Source: Sphingobium sp. Z007 (GTDB taxonomy: Bacteria; Pseudomonadota; Alphaproteobacteria; Sphingomonadales; Sphingomonadaceae). From it: 64,000 nucleotides of DNA. Shown here piece after piece: positions 8,334 through 16,767 of this stretch; the stretch's first letter is position 1; each line of letters opens with the position of its first letter. The notes under the pieces are model-generated. The model saw only the letters and a program-made list of their open reading frames with translations. It searched no databases and was not told the DNA's origin. The translations under genes and the position numbers were made by a program. The stretch lies in contig NZ_FBXK01000001.1 of the NCBI RefSeq assembly GCF_900013425.1, positions 656,001-720,000 on the forward strand. The letters are read 5' to 3'.

Positions 8334-8648
8334 AGCCTGGCGCTCCGACTGAAGTAAAATTCAGATAAGATTATGTAATTTACGCAAAACCTAAATTATT
8401 AAATTCATCAAATACGTATTTAGGGGATAAAAATCCCGAATCACTTCTCAATCAAATCAAAACTGCAAGATGAGTCATAGTGTGGTTAACCATCTTAATA
8501 TTTTATGTTCCAATTTGTGACATCATCGTTTCGACATATTGTGCTGTGTATTGTCATATCTATTATTTCATCAGTTATATTTATTATGATTCGATCAACA
8601 GGATCGAAGGACGGTAAGATTCTGGGCGGGAAAGGGGCGACCAGACGG
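8334..8648. promoter_or_regulatory. AT-rich divergent intergenic region between the two exopolysaccharide operons
   Basis: About 315 bp, strikingly AT-rich against GC-rich flanks. It contains an inverted repeat GGGAT-aaaa-ATCCC (8424-8437), the palindrome GGTTAACC (8484-8491) nested between AAGATG (8467-8472) and CATCTT (8491-8496), and a pair CCTAAAT/ATTTAGG flanking 8400. These are plausible operators or bent DNA for the divergent promoters. An open frame beginning at 8505 runs through its right part into the next gene, but its first 48 codons are AT-rich and hydrophobic and are treated here as untranslated leader. Confidence 0.6.
8551..8580 (+). promoter_or_regulatory. Candidate sigma70-type promoter for the rightward exopolysaccharide operon
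   Basis: TTGTCA at 8551-8556 is followed after 18 bp by TTATAT at 8575-8580, giving a predicted transcript start near 8587. That position lies upstream of ATG 8649 but downstream of the alternative start at 8505, which supports the shorter protein. No experimental support; AT-rich DNA gives chance matches easily. Confidence 0.35.
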
Positions 8649-9518
8649 ATGTTCTGCATGTTGGGCTATCATCGCGCCGATCCGGCGACGGTCTGGAACG
8701 GCGGCATTGGCTTTTCCCGCTGCCTGGGCTGCGGCGTGGAACTGGTGCAGCGGCCCGGCGCGGGCTGGACCCCGGTGCCGCGCGGCTATGCGGTGATCTG
8801 GCGGCCGGCGGCGGACCGGCCGGCGCTGGCGGGCCATCCGCCCGTCGGCACGCGCGCTTTTCCGCTCGCCCGCCTGGCGGACGGTGCGCGACGGATCGGC
8901 GCAGCCGCCGGGCGGACGCTGGACCGCTTCCACGCGCCGACGGCGCCAGCTTCCCGCAGCTACCGCTATCTGGCGCAACGGATCGGCAGCGCACGGACAA
9001 TAGTGCTGAGCGCGCTATGCGATGCCGATGCGGCCAACGACACGCTGCTACTGCTGACGGCCATGATACAGGCTGAGCGCGGCGGGCGGGTGCTGCTGAT
9101 CGACGCAACGCTGGGCGGCGATGGCGTCAGCGTCCCGCTCGGCGCAAGCGGCCAGCCGGGCCTGTCGGAGGTGCGGGCCGACGATCCCTGGTCGGCGGTG
9201 GAGGTGATGCGGATGCTGCCCCGGCCGGACATGATCCTGCTGGGCGCGGGCCAACGCCCCGCCGCCGGCCGGCCGGATCATATCGCGGGCATGTTATCCT
9301 TCCTGGCCGACCGGTTCGACCACATCCTGATCCAGCAGCGCGCGATCATGGCGGACAGCCGCAATATTGCGCTGGCGACGCGCGCCGACCTGATATGGGC
9401 GCTGGCGGAAGAGGGGCGATCGCCGATGGCGGACCTTCACGCCGCGCATGAGGCTTTCCGCGCCAATGGCATCGCTGATGTCGGCCTGATCCTGACCATG
9501 CCGGTCCATGGCGGCTGA
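8649..9518 (+). CDS. Zinc-ribbon-like protein with degenerate BY-kinase/ParA-type domain
   Basis: Taken from ATG 8649 (289 residues). The N-terminus carries a Cys3-x4-His8 ... Cys25-x2-Cys28 set (CMLGYH and CLGCG) that resembles small zinc-ribbon domains. After a linker, residues 115-285 follow the layout of CpsD/CapB-type tyrosine kinases. RVLLIDATLGG (147-157) corresponds to the Walker A' motif, PGLSEVRADD to the usual PGLS segment, and RFDHILIQQ to Walker B. The expected GxxGxGKS/T loop before it (about 117-133) reads ALCDADAANDT and has no Lys. The Walker B Asp is Gln, and there is no C-terminal tyrosine cluster. An ATP-dependent kinase is therefore unlikely; a structural partner for the Wzz-like protein is an inference. 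Its end overlaps the polymerase gene by 11 bp. Confidence 0.7.
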   Translation: MFCMLGYHRADPATVWNGGIGFSRCLGCGVELVQRPGAGWTPVPRGYAVIWRPAADRPALAGHPPVGTRAFPLARLADGARRIGAAAGRTLDRFHAPTAPASRSYRYLAQRIGSARTIVLSALCDADAANDTLLLLTAMIQAERGGRVLLIDATLGGDGVSVPLGASGQPGLSEVRADDPWSAVEVMRMLPRPDMILLGAGQRPAAGRPDHIAGMLSFLADRFDHILIQQRAIMADSRNIALATRADLIWALAEEGRSPMADLHAAHEAFRANGIADVGLILTMPVHGG

Positions 9519-11007
9519 AGTCCGCCTTTCTCCTGCGTCATCCGGCCATCTGCTCCTGGCGGCCGGCGCAGCAGGCGGCGCGGCGCTCATCGTCGCGGCG
9601 GGCCTCTCGTCCGGGCGCGGCGCGGCGTTGGTGGCGGTCGGCGCGCTGGGCTTGGGCGGTGCGGTCTGGGCCAGCGGCAATCCCCGGCTCGCCTGCCTCT
9701 GGGGCGTGGGCCTGACCGCGCCATTGGGCATCGCCAAGCGGTTCCATCCCATGCCCCATATGGGCGGGGCCGGGGCCTACACGATCGAGGTCGTCGATCT
9801 GTTCCTGCTGGCGCTGTTCCTTTTCCAATGGCGCGACGCCGCGCGGGGCTGCGCGCGCCCCCGCATCCCTGGCCTCGCTTATTATTGGATCGCGATGATC
9901 CTGCTCGGCCTGATCGACGCCGTCCTCGGTCCCTATCGCCAGCTGGCGGCGGCGGAGGCGTTTCAGATGTCCAAGTCGCTGTCGCTGTTCCTGCTGCTGC
10001 TGGGCGAGCTGACACGGGTGCGCCGCTTCCTCCAACTCTTCGCGGCGCTGACCTGCGGTCTGTTGCTCCAGGCAGCCGTCGGCATCGCCCAATACACGAA
10101 GAAGGGCGATATCGGCCTGCAATTTCTGGGCGAGGCGACGATGACCACGCTCGCATATGCCAATCGCGCCACCTATATGGATGGCGGCGCGACCTTCCGC
10201 ATCGGCGGCTTGCTCGGCCATCCCAATATCCTTGCCGGCTTCATCGCCATGCTCGCGCCGATGCTGCTGGCGATGCTGATGACGCGCCTGCCGATCGACC
10301 GAAAGGCCGCGATCGGCGCGGCACTGGCGACGGCGCTGCTGGCCTTGCTGCTCACATTATCGCGATCGGGCTGGCTGGCCTTCGCGCTGGCCGCGCCGAT
10401 CGTCGTCGGCCTCATGCTGCGCGATAGGCGATCGCGGCGGCGGGCGCTGGCGGGCGCGGCGATCGCGCTGGCGTTCGGCCTGATCGCGGCGCTGGCCGCC
10501 GCCCCCGCGATCCTGCGCCGCTTCACCCAGAGCGATCCGGGTGCGGTCGATTTTCGCTGGGAATGGATGGGCGTCGCTTGGGACATGGTGCGCGACCACC
10601 CGCTGCTGGGCGTCGGTCTCAACAGCTTCGTCCAGCATCTCCCCGGCCGCACTGCCTATGGCGGGACGGAGGCGCTGACCCGCACATTCGGCGCGAACTG
10701 GCCGGTGGTGCACGACATCTATCTGCTGATCTGGGCGGAGCAGGGGACGATCGGCTTCGCCTGTTTCTTGGCGATGCTGATCGGCCTGCTGCGCACCTCA
10801 TGGCGCAACGCGAAACGCTGCGCCGATCCTTGGCTTCATGCCCTCAATGTCGGGGCGCTTGCCGGGCTATGCGCCAATCTGCTCGACGGCCTGGGCAGCT
10901 TCTTCCTGCGTCAGATGCCCGGCGCGCGGCTGTTCTGGGTCATCGCCGCCATCATCGTCGCGATCGACATCTGGCAAAGGCGCAACGGCGCGGAGCGTCC
11001 GGCATGA
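9508..11007 (+). CDS. O-antigen ligase/Wzy-type polysaccharide polymerase, integral membrane
   Basis: A 499-residue polytopic membrane protein with around ten to twelve hydrophobic segments. The Wzy_C signature region lies at about residues 210-400: GGLLGHPNILAGFIAMLAPM, LLALLLTLSRSGWLAFALA, DFRWEWMGVAWDMVRDHPLLGVGLNSFVQ and the conserved VHDIYLLIWAEQGTIGFACF. This large-loop family links lipid-carried repeat units in the periplasm. In a locus with a Wzx flippase and a Wzz-like regulator the likely role is polymerase rather than lipid A-core ligase. The start ATG lies 11 bp inside the previous gene, and its stop overlaps the flippase start. Confidence 0.88.
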   Translation: MAAEVRLSPASSGHLLLAAGAAGGAALIVAAGLSSGRGAALVAVGALGLGGAVWASGNPRLACLWGVGLTAPLGIAKRFHPMPHMGGAGAYTIEVVDLFLLALFLFQWRDAARGCARPRIPGLAYYWIAMILLGLIDAVLGPYRQLAAAEAFQMSKSLSLFLLLLGELTRVRRFLQLFAALTCGLLLQAAVGIAQYTKKGDIGLQFLGEATMTTLAYANRATYMDGGATFRIGGLLGHPNILAGFIAMLAPMLLAMLMTRLPIDRKAAIGAALATALLALLLTLSRSGWLAFALAAPIVVGLMLRDRRSRRRALAGAAIALAFGLIAALAAAPAILRRFTQSDPGAVDFRWEWMGVAWDMVRDHPLLGVGLNSFVQHLPGRTAYGGTEALTRTFGANWPVVHDIYLLIWAEQGTIGFACFLAMLIGLLRTSWRNAKRCADPWLHALNVGALAGLCANLLDGLGSFFLRQMPGARLFWVIAAIIVAIDIWQRRNGAERPA

Positions 11008-12407
11008 GCGGCCTGATACGCAGCGGCGCGCGCCTGGTCGTCGGACGGGTCGGGCTGTCGGGCCTGCGGATGGGGGCGGCGCTGATCGTCGCGCGGCTGG
11101 CGGGCGCGGAGCAGTTCGGCGCCTATGCGCTAATGCTGAGCCTCACCGGCCTAGCCGAATGGCTGGTCGATTTCGGCCAGACCGACATTGGCGTGCGCGA
11201 TGCAGCGCGGCGACCGCGGCGGCGGGCTGCGGTGCTGGATGCGCTGGCGCGGGCCAAGCGGGTGCAGGGGCCAGCGGTCGCGGTGGCATTGCCGCTGCTG
11301 TTGCTGGCCGCCGGGCAGGATCGGGATGTCGTGCTGGCGGGTTGCGCAGGGAGCGTCGCAGTGCTGGCGACCGCCTGGCTGCAACCGGCGCGCGCGACGC
11401 TGCGGCTTGCCATGCGGATGGACCGGGATATCGGCGCGGAACTGGCGGGGGTGGGGGTGATGCTGCCGCTGCTCGCGCTGGCCTGCCTGTATCGTTCGCC
11501 GCTGCCGCTGCTGGTGGCAAGCTTCGCCGTCGCCCGTCTGGTGCAGGCGGCGCTGACGATCCATTGGGCCGGGCCGATCGCGATGCAAACCAGCACCCGC
11601 CTCACACCCGCGCGCCTCGTCGGACAGGCGCTCCCCTTGGGCTGCGCGGGTCTTCTAGTGCTGCTCTACGACGCGCTCGCGCCGCTGCTGCTCGCCCGGC
11701 TGCTGGATATGCGCGCGGTGGCGCTCTATGCTGCGGCGGCGCGCTTCATCATGCCGGTGTTGGTCGCTGTGCAGGCGATCAACAGCGCCGCCTTCCCCGT
11801 CATGGCGCGCGACTGGCGGCGTGATCCCGCCGCCTTCGCCCGCACGCAGCAAGCCACGCTGCTGCTGTCGGTGGCGCTGGCGGCGCTGCTGTTCGCGGGC
11901 ATCCATGGTGGCGCGGCGTTCCTCATGGGGCTCATGGGACCGGATTTCGTGGCCGGCGCGCCGCTGCTGCAACTCATGGCCTGGACCCTGCTGGCGCGCG
12001 CGATCACCACCGCCATGGCCCCGCTGATCGTCATCGCCGGGCGGCAGGGACGGGCGATGCTGCTCACCCTGTCATCGCTAGCGGGCCAGTGCGCTGCGCT
12101 GTTCCTGCTGGTCCCGCATATGGGCGTGACCGGCGCGGCGCTCGGCTGCCTGTTGGTCGAACTGCTGCTCGGCACGGTGGCCGTCAGCACGATCGCTCAA
12201 CGCGCGACAGGCATCGCGATCGACTGGCGACCGGTCGCCACGACAATGGGCAGCGCCATAGCCACGGCGCTACTGGTTGCGGCCAGCCCGATCGCAGGCA
12301 GCTTCGCAGGTGGGCTGGCGGCAGGCCTGATCCTGCTCGGCGCGCTGCTGCTGATCGGACGCCGGGACGCACCGCTCTGGCGGCAGTTGGCGGGAGGCGT
12401 TGCATGA
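11004..12407 (+). CDS. Polysaccharide flippase, Wzx/MATE-like
   Basis: Start ATG 11004 (MSGLIRSGARLVVGRVGLSGL) forms an ATGA overlap with the polymerase stop; in-frame codons further upstream belong to translation inside the polymerase gene. The 467-residue protein has about 12 to 14 hydrophobic helices. Family hallmarks are the early RLAGAEQFGAYALMLSLTGLAEWLVDFGQTDIGVRDAAR, the mid-protein AAARFIMPVLVAVQAINSAAFPVMAR, and a late MGVTGAALGCLLVELL. It should flip undecaprenyl-diphosphate-linked repeat units to the periplasm for the polymerase encoded just upstream. Substrate is not predictable. Confidence 0.88.
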   Translation: MSGLIRSGARLVVGRVGLSGLRMGAALIVARLAGAEQFGAYALMLSLTGLAEWLVDFGQTDIGVRDAARRPRRRAAVLDALARAKRVQGPAVAVALPLLLLAAGQDRDVVLAGCAGSVAVLATAWLQPARATLRLAMRMDRDIGAELAGVGVMLPLLALACLYRSPLPLLVASFAVARLVQAALTIHWAGPIAMQTSTRLTPARLVGQALPLGCAGLLVLLYDALAPLLLARLLDMRAVALYAAAARFIMPVLVAVQAINSAAFPVMARDWRRDPAAFARTQQATLLLSVALAALLFAGIHGGAAFLMGLMGPDFVAGAPLLQLMAWTLLARAITTAMAPLIVIAGRQGRAMLLTLSSLAGQCAALFLLVPHMGVTGAALGCLLVELLLGTVAVSTIAQRATGIAIDWRPVATTMGSAIATALLVAASPIAGSFAGGLAAGLILLGALLLIGRRDAPLWRQLAGGVA

Positions 12408-13519
12408 ACACCCCCAAAATCGCGCCCCGCATCGCGATCGCCTGCCCCGGCATCGGCCTGGTCCAGCGCGGTTTCGAGCGGCTGTTCCGCGACCTGTTCG
12501 ATGAGATGCGCGGCGATTTTGCCATGACCCTGTTCAAGGGCGGCGGGGAGCGGCGCACTGACGAGATCATCCTGCCTTTCCTGGCGCGGGGCGGTCGCAC
12601 CCTGCGCTATCTGCCGCTCCACCGGCTAATGGGCCGCACGCCGATGCATGCCGAATGTCTGACCTTCGCGCTGGCGCTGCTGCCGCACCTGATCGCCGGG
12701 CGCTACGACATCGTCCATGTGATCGATCCGCCGCTGGCGCGGCTGCTGTTCCATCTGCGCCGCGCGCTGAGCCTTAATTTCCGCCTTCTCTACACCGAAG
12801 GAACGGCGATGCCGCCGCGCGACTATCCGCCCTGCGACCGGCTGCACCAGATGTCCGCAGCGACGCTCGCCGATGCCGTAGCGCAGGGTCACGACCCGGC
12901 CCATATGACGCTCATCCCCTGCGGCTACCGCCCGGATCGCTTCATCCCCAGCGCGGACCGCGCCACGCTGCGCGCCCGGCATGGCATCGCGCCTGACCGC
13001 TTCGTCATCCTCTCGGTCGCCGCGCTCAATCGCAACCATAAGCGCACCCATCATCTGATCGATGAAGTCACGCGCATGGCCGGTGATCCGCTGCTCTGGC
13101 TGGACGGCAGCCTTGACCATGGCGACCCCGATCTCCCCGCCTACGCTCGCGCGCGGCTGGGCGATCGGGTGCGCGTGACGCATGTTCCGACCGGCGAGGT
13201 GGCGGACCTGTTCGCGCTCGCCGACGTAATGCCGCATGCCGCCACCTTCGAAGCCTTCGGCCTCGCCATCGTGGAGGCAGCGGCGTCGGGCCTGCCGGTC
13301 ATCACCCATGATGCGCCGCATTTTCGCTGGCTGCTGCCCAGCCCCGACAACTGGATCGACATGGAAGCCCCCGGCGCACTGGCCGCGCTACTGGCGCGCA
13401 TGGCCGCCGACCCCGCCGAACGGGCACGCTGCGTCCTGCGCGACCATGCCCGCGCCACCTATGACTGGGCGGCGCTGCGCCCCGCTTATGCCGACCTTTA
13501 CCGGAGCCTGACCCGATGA
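12404..13519 (+). CDS. Family 4-type glycosyltransferase
   Basis: Start ATG 12404 (MNTPKIAPRIAIACPGIGLVQRG) overlaps the flippase stop by ATGA. The protein has 371 residues and a GT-B fold. The acceptor-binding N-terminal half contains DIVHVIDPPLARLLF. The C-terminal half begins FVILSVAALNRNHKRTHHLIDEV and carries the retaining GT4 EX7E motif in FEAFGLAIVEAAASGLPVITHD. It would transfer a sugar from a nucleotide donor onto the lipid-linked intermediate in the cytoplasm. Donor and linkage are unknown. The next gene overlaps its stop, which continues the tightly coupled rightward operon. Confidence 0.87.
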   Translation: MNTPKIAPRIAIACPGIGLVQRGFERLFRDLFDEMRGDFAMTLFKGGGERRTDEIILPFLARGGRTLRYLPLHRLMGRTPMHAECLTFALALLPHLIAGRYDIVHVIDPPLARLLFHLRRALSLNFRLLYTEGTAMPPRDYPPCDRLHQMSAATLADAVAQGHDPAHMTLIPCGYRPDRFIPSADRATLRARHGIAPDRFVILSVAALNRNHKRTHHLIDEVTRMAGDPLLWLDGSLDHGDPDLPAYARARLGDRVRVTHVPTGEVADLFALADVMPHAATFEAFGLAIVEAAASGLPVITHDAPHFRWLLPSPDNWIDMEAPGALAALLARMAADPAERARCVLRDHARATYDWAALRPAYADLYRSLTR

Positions 13520-14496
13520 CCCAGCCCACGCTCGCCATCATCATCGTCAACTGGAACGTCCGCGACCTGCTGCGCGACTGCTTGGCCGCAGTCGCCGCCA
13601 GTAGCGGCCTGCCCAATGACAGCGTCGAAACGATCGTCATCGACAACGCTTCGGCCGACGACAGCGCGGCGATGGTGCGCGCCGACTTCCCCTGGGTCCG
13701 GCTGATCGAAAGCGGCGCGAACCACGGTTTCGCGAAAGGATGCCAGATCGGTTATGAATCGACCGACGCCCCCTTCATCATGCTGCTCAATCCCGATACG
13801 GTGGTCGATCCCGACGCCATCGCCTCCATGCTCGCGCAGATCGAAGGCGATCCCCGCATCGGCATCCTCGGCTCCCGCCTGCGCAACAGCGACGGCAGTT
13901 TCCAGCGCGCGTCCGGCGGCGCTTTCCCGACGCTCGCCAACCTCGCCTGGAATTATCTCTTCTTGGGCGCGCTGTTGCCGCGCCGTTGGGCGCCGCCCGC
14001 CGTCTATCTGGACGACGACCCGCCCGGCGTCCGGCCGATCGACTGGGTATCGGGCGCATCGCTGACCTTTCGCCGCGCGGCCATCGGTCCCACCATATTC
14101 CACCCCGCCTATTTCATGTTCGGCGAGGATATGGAACTTTGCCATCGCGTAGCCCAGGCCGGCTGGCGCGTCCTCTATTCCGCGCGCCAGAGCATCACCC
14201 ATCATCATGGGGCCAGCTTCGCGCGCCAATCCTCTATGGAGGTGCTGGCCAGCGTCTATAAAGGGCCGCGCTTCTTTTTCCGGCAGGGCCGCGGCCCGAT
14301 CGCGCGGGCGGCCTATGACGCCATACTCTTCACCGGCTATGCCAGCCGCTGGCTGCTCTTCAGCCTGCTCGGCTTTCTGCGTCCAGGGCGGGGCCACAGC
14401 GCGATGGCGCGCTTCAGCCGCCGCTATCTCGGCGTCATGGCCGTGACCATCTTCACCCGACAGCCGCGATTTCCAGCAAGGGAGCAGCAACCATGA
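13516..14496 (+). CDS. Family 2 glycosyltransferase, rhamnosyltransferase-like
   Basis: A 326-residue GT-A enzyme. The first strand is [18 protein letters not shown], then [16 protein letters not shown], and the DXD-like metal motif sits in [16 protein letters not shown]. The acceptor region contains [15 protein letters not shown] and [21 protein letters not shown], with the catalytic acidic residues in the ED pair. The pattern (VNWN, NPDT, GxxMxxRR-like, FGEDxDLCxR) is that of WbbL-type rhamnosyltransferases, although donor choice by sequence alone is unreliable. A C-terminal hydrophobic stretch ([19 protein letters not shown]) may anchor it to the membrane. Overlaps the preceding and following genes by ATGA. 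Confidence 0.85.
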   Translation: MTQPTLAIIIVNWNVRDLLRDCLAAVAASSGLPNDSVETIVIDNASADDSAAMVRADFPWVRLIESGANHGFAKGCQIGYESTDAPFIMLLNPDTVVDPDAIASMLAQIEGDPRIGILGSRLRNSDGSFQRASGGAFPTLANLAWNYLFLGALLPRRWAPPAVYLDDDPPGVRPIDWVSGASLTFRRAAIGPTIFHPAYFMFGEDMELCHRVAQAGWRVLYSARQSITHHHGASFARQSSMEVLASVYKGPRFFFRQGRGPIARAAYDAILFTGYASRWLLFSLLGFLRPGRGHSAMARFSRRYLGVMAVTIFTRQPRFPAREQQP

Positions 14497-15521
14497 ACAA
14501 GGGCGTCAAACGCATATTGGTGACCGGCGGGGCCGGATTTCTCGGATCGCATCTGTGCGACCGGCTGGTGGCGCAGGGGCATGACGTGCTATGCGTCGAC
14601 AATCTCTTCACCGGGTCGAAGAGCAATCTCGTCCAACTGCTGGGGCGGCATAATTTCGAATATATGCGCCATGACGTGACATTCCCCCTCTATGTCGAGG
14701 TGGACGAGATCTACAATCTCGCCTGCCCGGCCTCGCCGCTACAATATCGTATCAATCCAGTGCAGACGACCAAGACCAGCGTCCATGGCGCGATCAACAT
14801 GCTGGGCCTGGCCAAACGCACCGGCGCAAAGATCCTCCAGGCATCGACCAGCGAAGTCTATGGCGACCCCGAAGTCCATCCGCAGACGGAGGATTATTGG
14901 GGCCATGTGAACCCCATCGGCCCGCGCGCCTGCTATGATGAGGGGAAGCGTTGCGCCGAAACCCTCTTTTTCGACTATCATCGCGAAGGGCGGGTGCGCA
15001 TCAAGGTCGCGCGCATCTTCAACACCTACGGTCCGCGCATGGACCCGGCGGACGGGCGCGTCGTGTCCAACTTCATCTGCCAGGCGCTGCTCGGCCAACC
15101 CATCACCCTCTATGGCGACGGGGCGCAGACCCGCTCCTTCTGCTATGTCGATGACCTGATCGAAGGGCTGCTGCGCCTGATGGCCAGCGACGACACGATC
15201 ACCGGGCCGATCAATATCGGCAATCCCGACGAGTTCACCATGGTCGAACTGGCCGAAATGATCGTGGCGCTGACCGGATCATCTTCCCCCATCGTCATGC
15301 GGCCCCTGCCCGCCGACGATCCGCGCCAGCGCCGCCCTGACATCACCCGCGCCCGCACTGCGCTGGACTGGGAACCGACGGTGCGGCTACGTGAAGGGCT
15401 GGTCCACACCATCGCCTATTTCGACGGTCTGCTGAGCGGCGCGGGCAAAAGCCTAGCCCCGGTCTTACCCGGCGACCGGCTGATGCCGCCTATTACCGCC
15501 GTGACGCAATTGGGCGCCTGA
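14493..15521 (+). CDS. UDP-glucuronate decarboxylase (UDP-xylose synthase)
   Basis: A 342-residue extended [18 protein letters not shown] (11-25) binds [30 protein letters not shown], the catalytic YDEGKR block and [20 protein letters not shown] are near-diagnostic for UXS rather than for 4,6-dehydratases or GalE. It decarboxylates UDP-glucuronate to UDP-xylose in the cytoplasm. As last gene of the rightward exopolysaccharide operon it suggests a xylose-containing polymer. The UDP-glucose dehydrogenase that would supply UDP-glucuronate is not in the window. Its 3' end overlaps the convergent ThuA-like gene by 29 bp. Confidence 0.9.
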   Translation: MNKGVKRILVTGGAGFLGSHLCDRLVAQGHDVLCVDNLFTGSKSNLVQLLGRHNFEYMRHDVTFPLYVEVDEIYNLACPASPLQYRINPVQTTKTSVHGAINMLGLAKRTGAKILQASTSEVYGDPEVHPQTEDYWGHVNPIGPRACYDEGKRCAETLFFDYHREGRVRIKVARIFNTYGPRMDPADGRVVSNFICQALLGQPITLYGDGAQTRSFCYVDDLIEGLLRLMASDDTITGPINIGNPDEFTMVELAEMIVALTGSSSPIVMRPLPADDPRQRRPDITRARTALDWEPTVRLREGLVHTIAYFDGLLSGAGKSLAPVLPGDRLMPPITAVTQLGA

Positions 15522-16620
15522 CCGGCGGGCAGGCGGAACGACGCGATGCGGCCCATGCCACGGCGTTCTCCAGCATGGTAACATAATGGGGGTCGGCATA
15601 GGTTTCGGGGCGATGGCCGATTGCGGCATAGAATGATCGCCCCTTGCCGACGCAGCGGGTCCAGGCAATCGGATGGTCGCCGCCCATCGCCAGCGCGCCC
15701 GGCTTGTAACTGCCCTCGTCTAGCGTGGCGATGATGGTCGATCCGCTGGCGCGCGGATTATTGGTGAAGCTATACCATTCGTCGTTCATGATCCATGTGC
15801 CCGGCAGGCCGGCCGCGATTGCCTGGCCTTGCCCTTCGACCATGATCTTGGCATCCTGGAATTGTGGGTCCATCGGATGGCCGGCAAAGCGCGCGCCGAT
15901 CAGCGTGTCAGCATACCAGTCCCAGAAAGTCGCCGGATCGCCCGCCGACCCATGGACCGCCACGAAACCGCCGCCCTGTTCGATATAGGTCTTGAAAGCG
16001 GCGCGCTGCGACAGCGTGAGGACGTCGCCGCTGACATTGTTCCACACCACCGCATCGAAGCGGCGCAGCACCGACGGCGTCATTGCGGCGCCCTTGTCGC
16101 TGACGACCACGGCCCAGCCCTTGCGCTGCGCCATCGCCTGGAAGGCGGCACGGGCGGCATCGACTGAGGGGCCGTCGCGAAAACCGTTGATCTTTTCGAA
16201 GATCAGCAGGCGCGGCTTGCCCTTGGGCAAAGTGAAGCTGGGCCGATCATCATCATAGCGGGCGCAGCGCGCAACCTTGTCGGCGGGCATCACCGGGATG
16301 GCGCGCAGCGTCGCATCGAGCGCGGCCATCTTGTCGGCGGGAATATTCTCTCTCGCGGCCACCCCTTCCAGCGTCAGGATCGCTGCGAACGTCGGGGCCT
16401 GCGTCGAAAAAAAGCGCGGCGGCAGCGCGGTGAGAATGTGCGGCGCGCTGGTTTCGATTGCAGTCTTGGCGACCGGGCTAAGCAATATATCGACGATCGG
16501 CGATCGGACGGAAAAAGGCGCGTCGCGCAGCGGGCAGTCGGTCGGCGCCTTCGCCAGGGTGGACGCGGGCAGAAACCCCAGAAAAAGCCATGTAATCATG
16601 GCCAGCAGCCGCTTCATCAT
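15493..16620 (-). CDS. Secreted ThuA-domain protein
   Basis: The 375-residue product begins with a Sec signal peptide ([23 protein letters not shown]). After an unassigned region of about 130 residues comes a ThuA-like, class I amidotransferase-fold domain: [70 protein letters not shown] and the closing [21 protein letters not shown]. ThuA-fold proteins occur beside carbohydrate-use genes and are thought to act on sugar derivatives, but no reaction can be assigned here. A GGGAGATGG Shine-Dalgarno precedes ATG 16620. It shares its promoter region with the GH2 gene and converges on the UDP-xylose synthase with a 29-bp overlap. Confidence 0.8.
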   Translation of the reverse strand: MMKRLLAMITWLFLGFLPASTLAKAPTDCPLRDAPFSVRSPIVDILLSPVAKTAIETSAPHILTALPPRFFSTQAPTFAAILTLEGVAARENIPADKMAALDATLRAIPVMPADKVARCARYDDDRPSFTLPKGKPRLLIFEKINGFRDGPSVDAARAAFQAMAQRKGWAVVVSDKGAAMTPSVLRRFDAVVWNNVSGDVLTLSQRAAFKTYIEQGGGFVAVHGSAGDPATFWDWYADTLIGARFAGHPMDPQFQDAKIMVEGQGQAIAAGLPGTWIMNDEWYSFTNNPRASGSTIIATLDEGSYKPGALAMGGDHPIAWTRCVGKGRSFYAAIGHRPETYADPHYVTMLENAVAWAASRRSACPPVRRPIASRR

Positions 16621-16634
16621 CCATCTCCCTTTAT

Positions 16635-16653
16635 CATTACAGCACCCGTAATG
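16635..16653. promoter_or_regulatory. Inverted repeat in thuA-like/GH2 divergent region
   Basis: CATTAC-N7-GTAATG, perfect 6-bp arms, 15 bp upstream of the ThuA-like start. A second short inverted repeat GGTTG-N5-CAACC lies at 16696-16710. Either may be a regulator site; nothing identifies the protein. Confidence 0.35.
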
Positions 16654-16728
16654 CGACGATGCGCCATAGGGAAGGCGTCCTGACCGTATATCGCGGGTTG
16701 CAAAACAACCTTTGATCGCTCAGAGTAA

Positions 16729-16742
16729 TGATAACGCTACCA
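16729..16742. promoter_or_regulatory. LacI-family operator-like palindrome upstream of the GH2 gene
   Basis: TGATAACGCTACCA is a 14-bp imperfect palindrome around a central CG (10 of 14 positions symmetric). This is the shape typical of LacI/GalR-family operators in carbohydrate loci of proteobacteria. It sits 26 bp before the GH2 start codon, so binding would block transcription. The nearest LacI-family gene is at 36959-38020. Confidence 0.45.
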
Positions 16743-16767
16743 CATATGGGAACGGGAGAGAGACATC

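Noticed and set aside
8505..8648. N-terminal extension of the kinase-like protein with a membrane-helix-like segment
   Set aside because: The DNA is AT-rich unlike the rest of the gene, the hydrophobic residues follow from that composition, and a candidate promoter at 8551-8580 would place the transcript start after 8505. Not excluded, but the start at 8649 is preferred.
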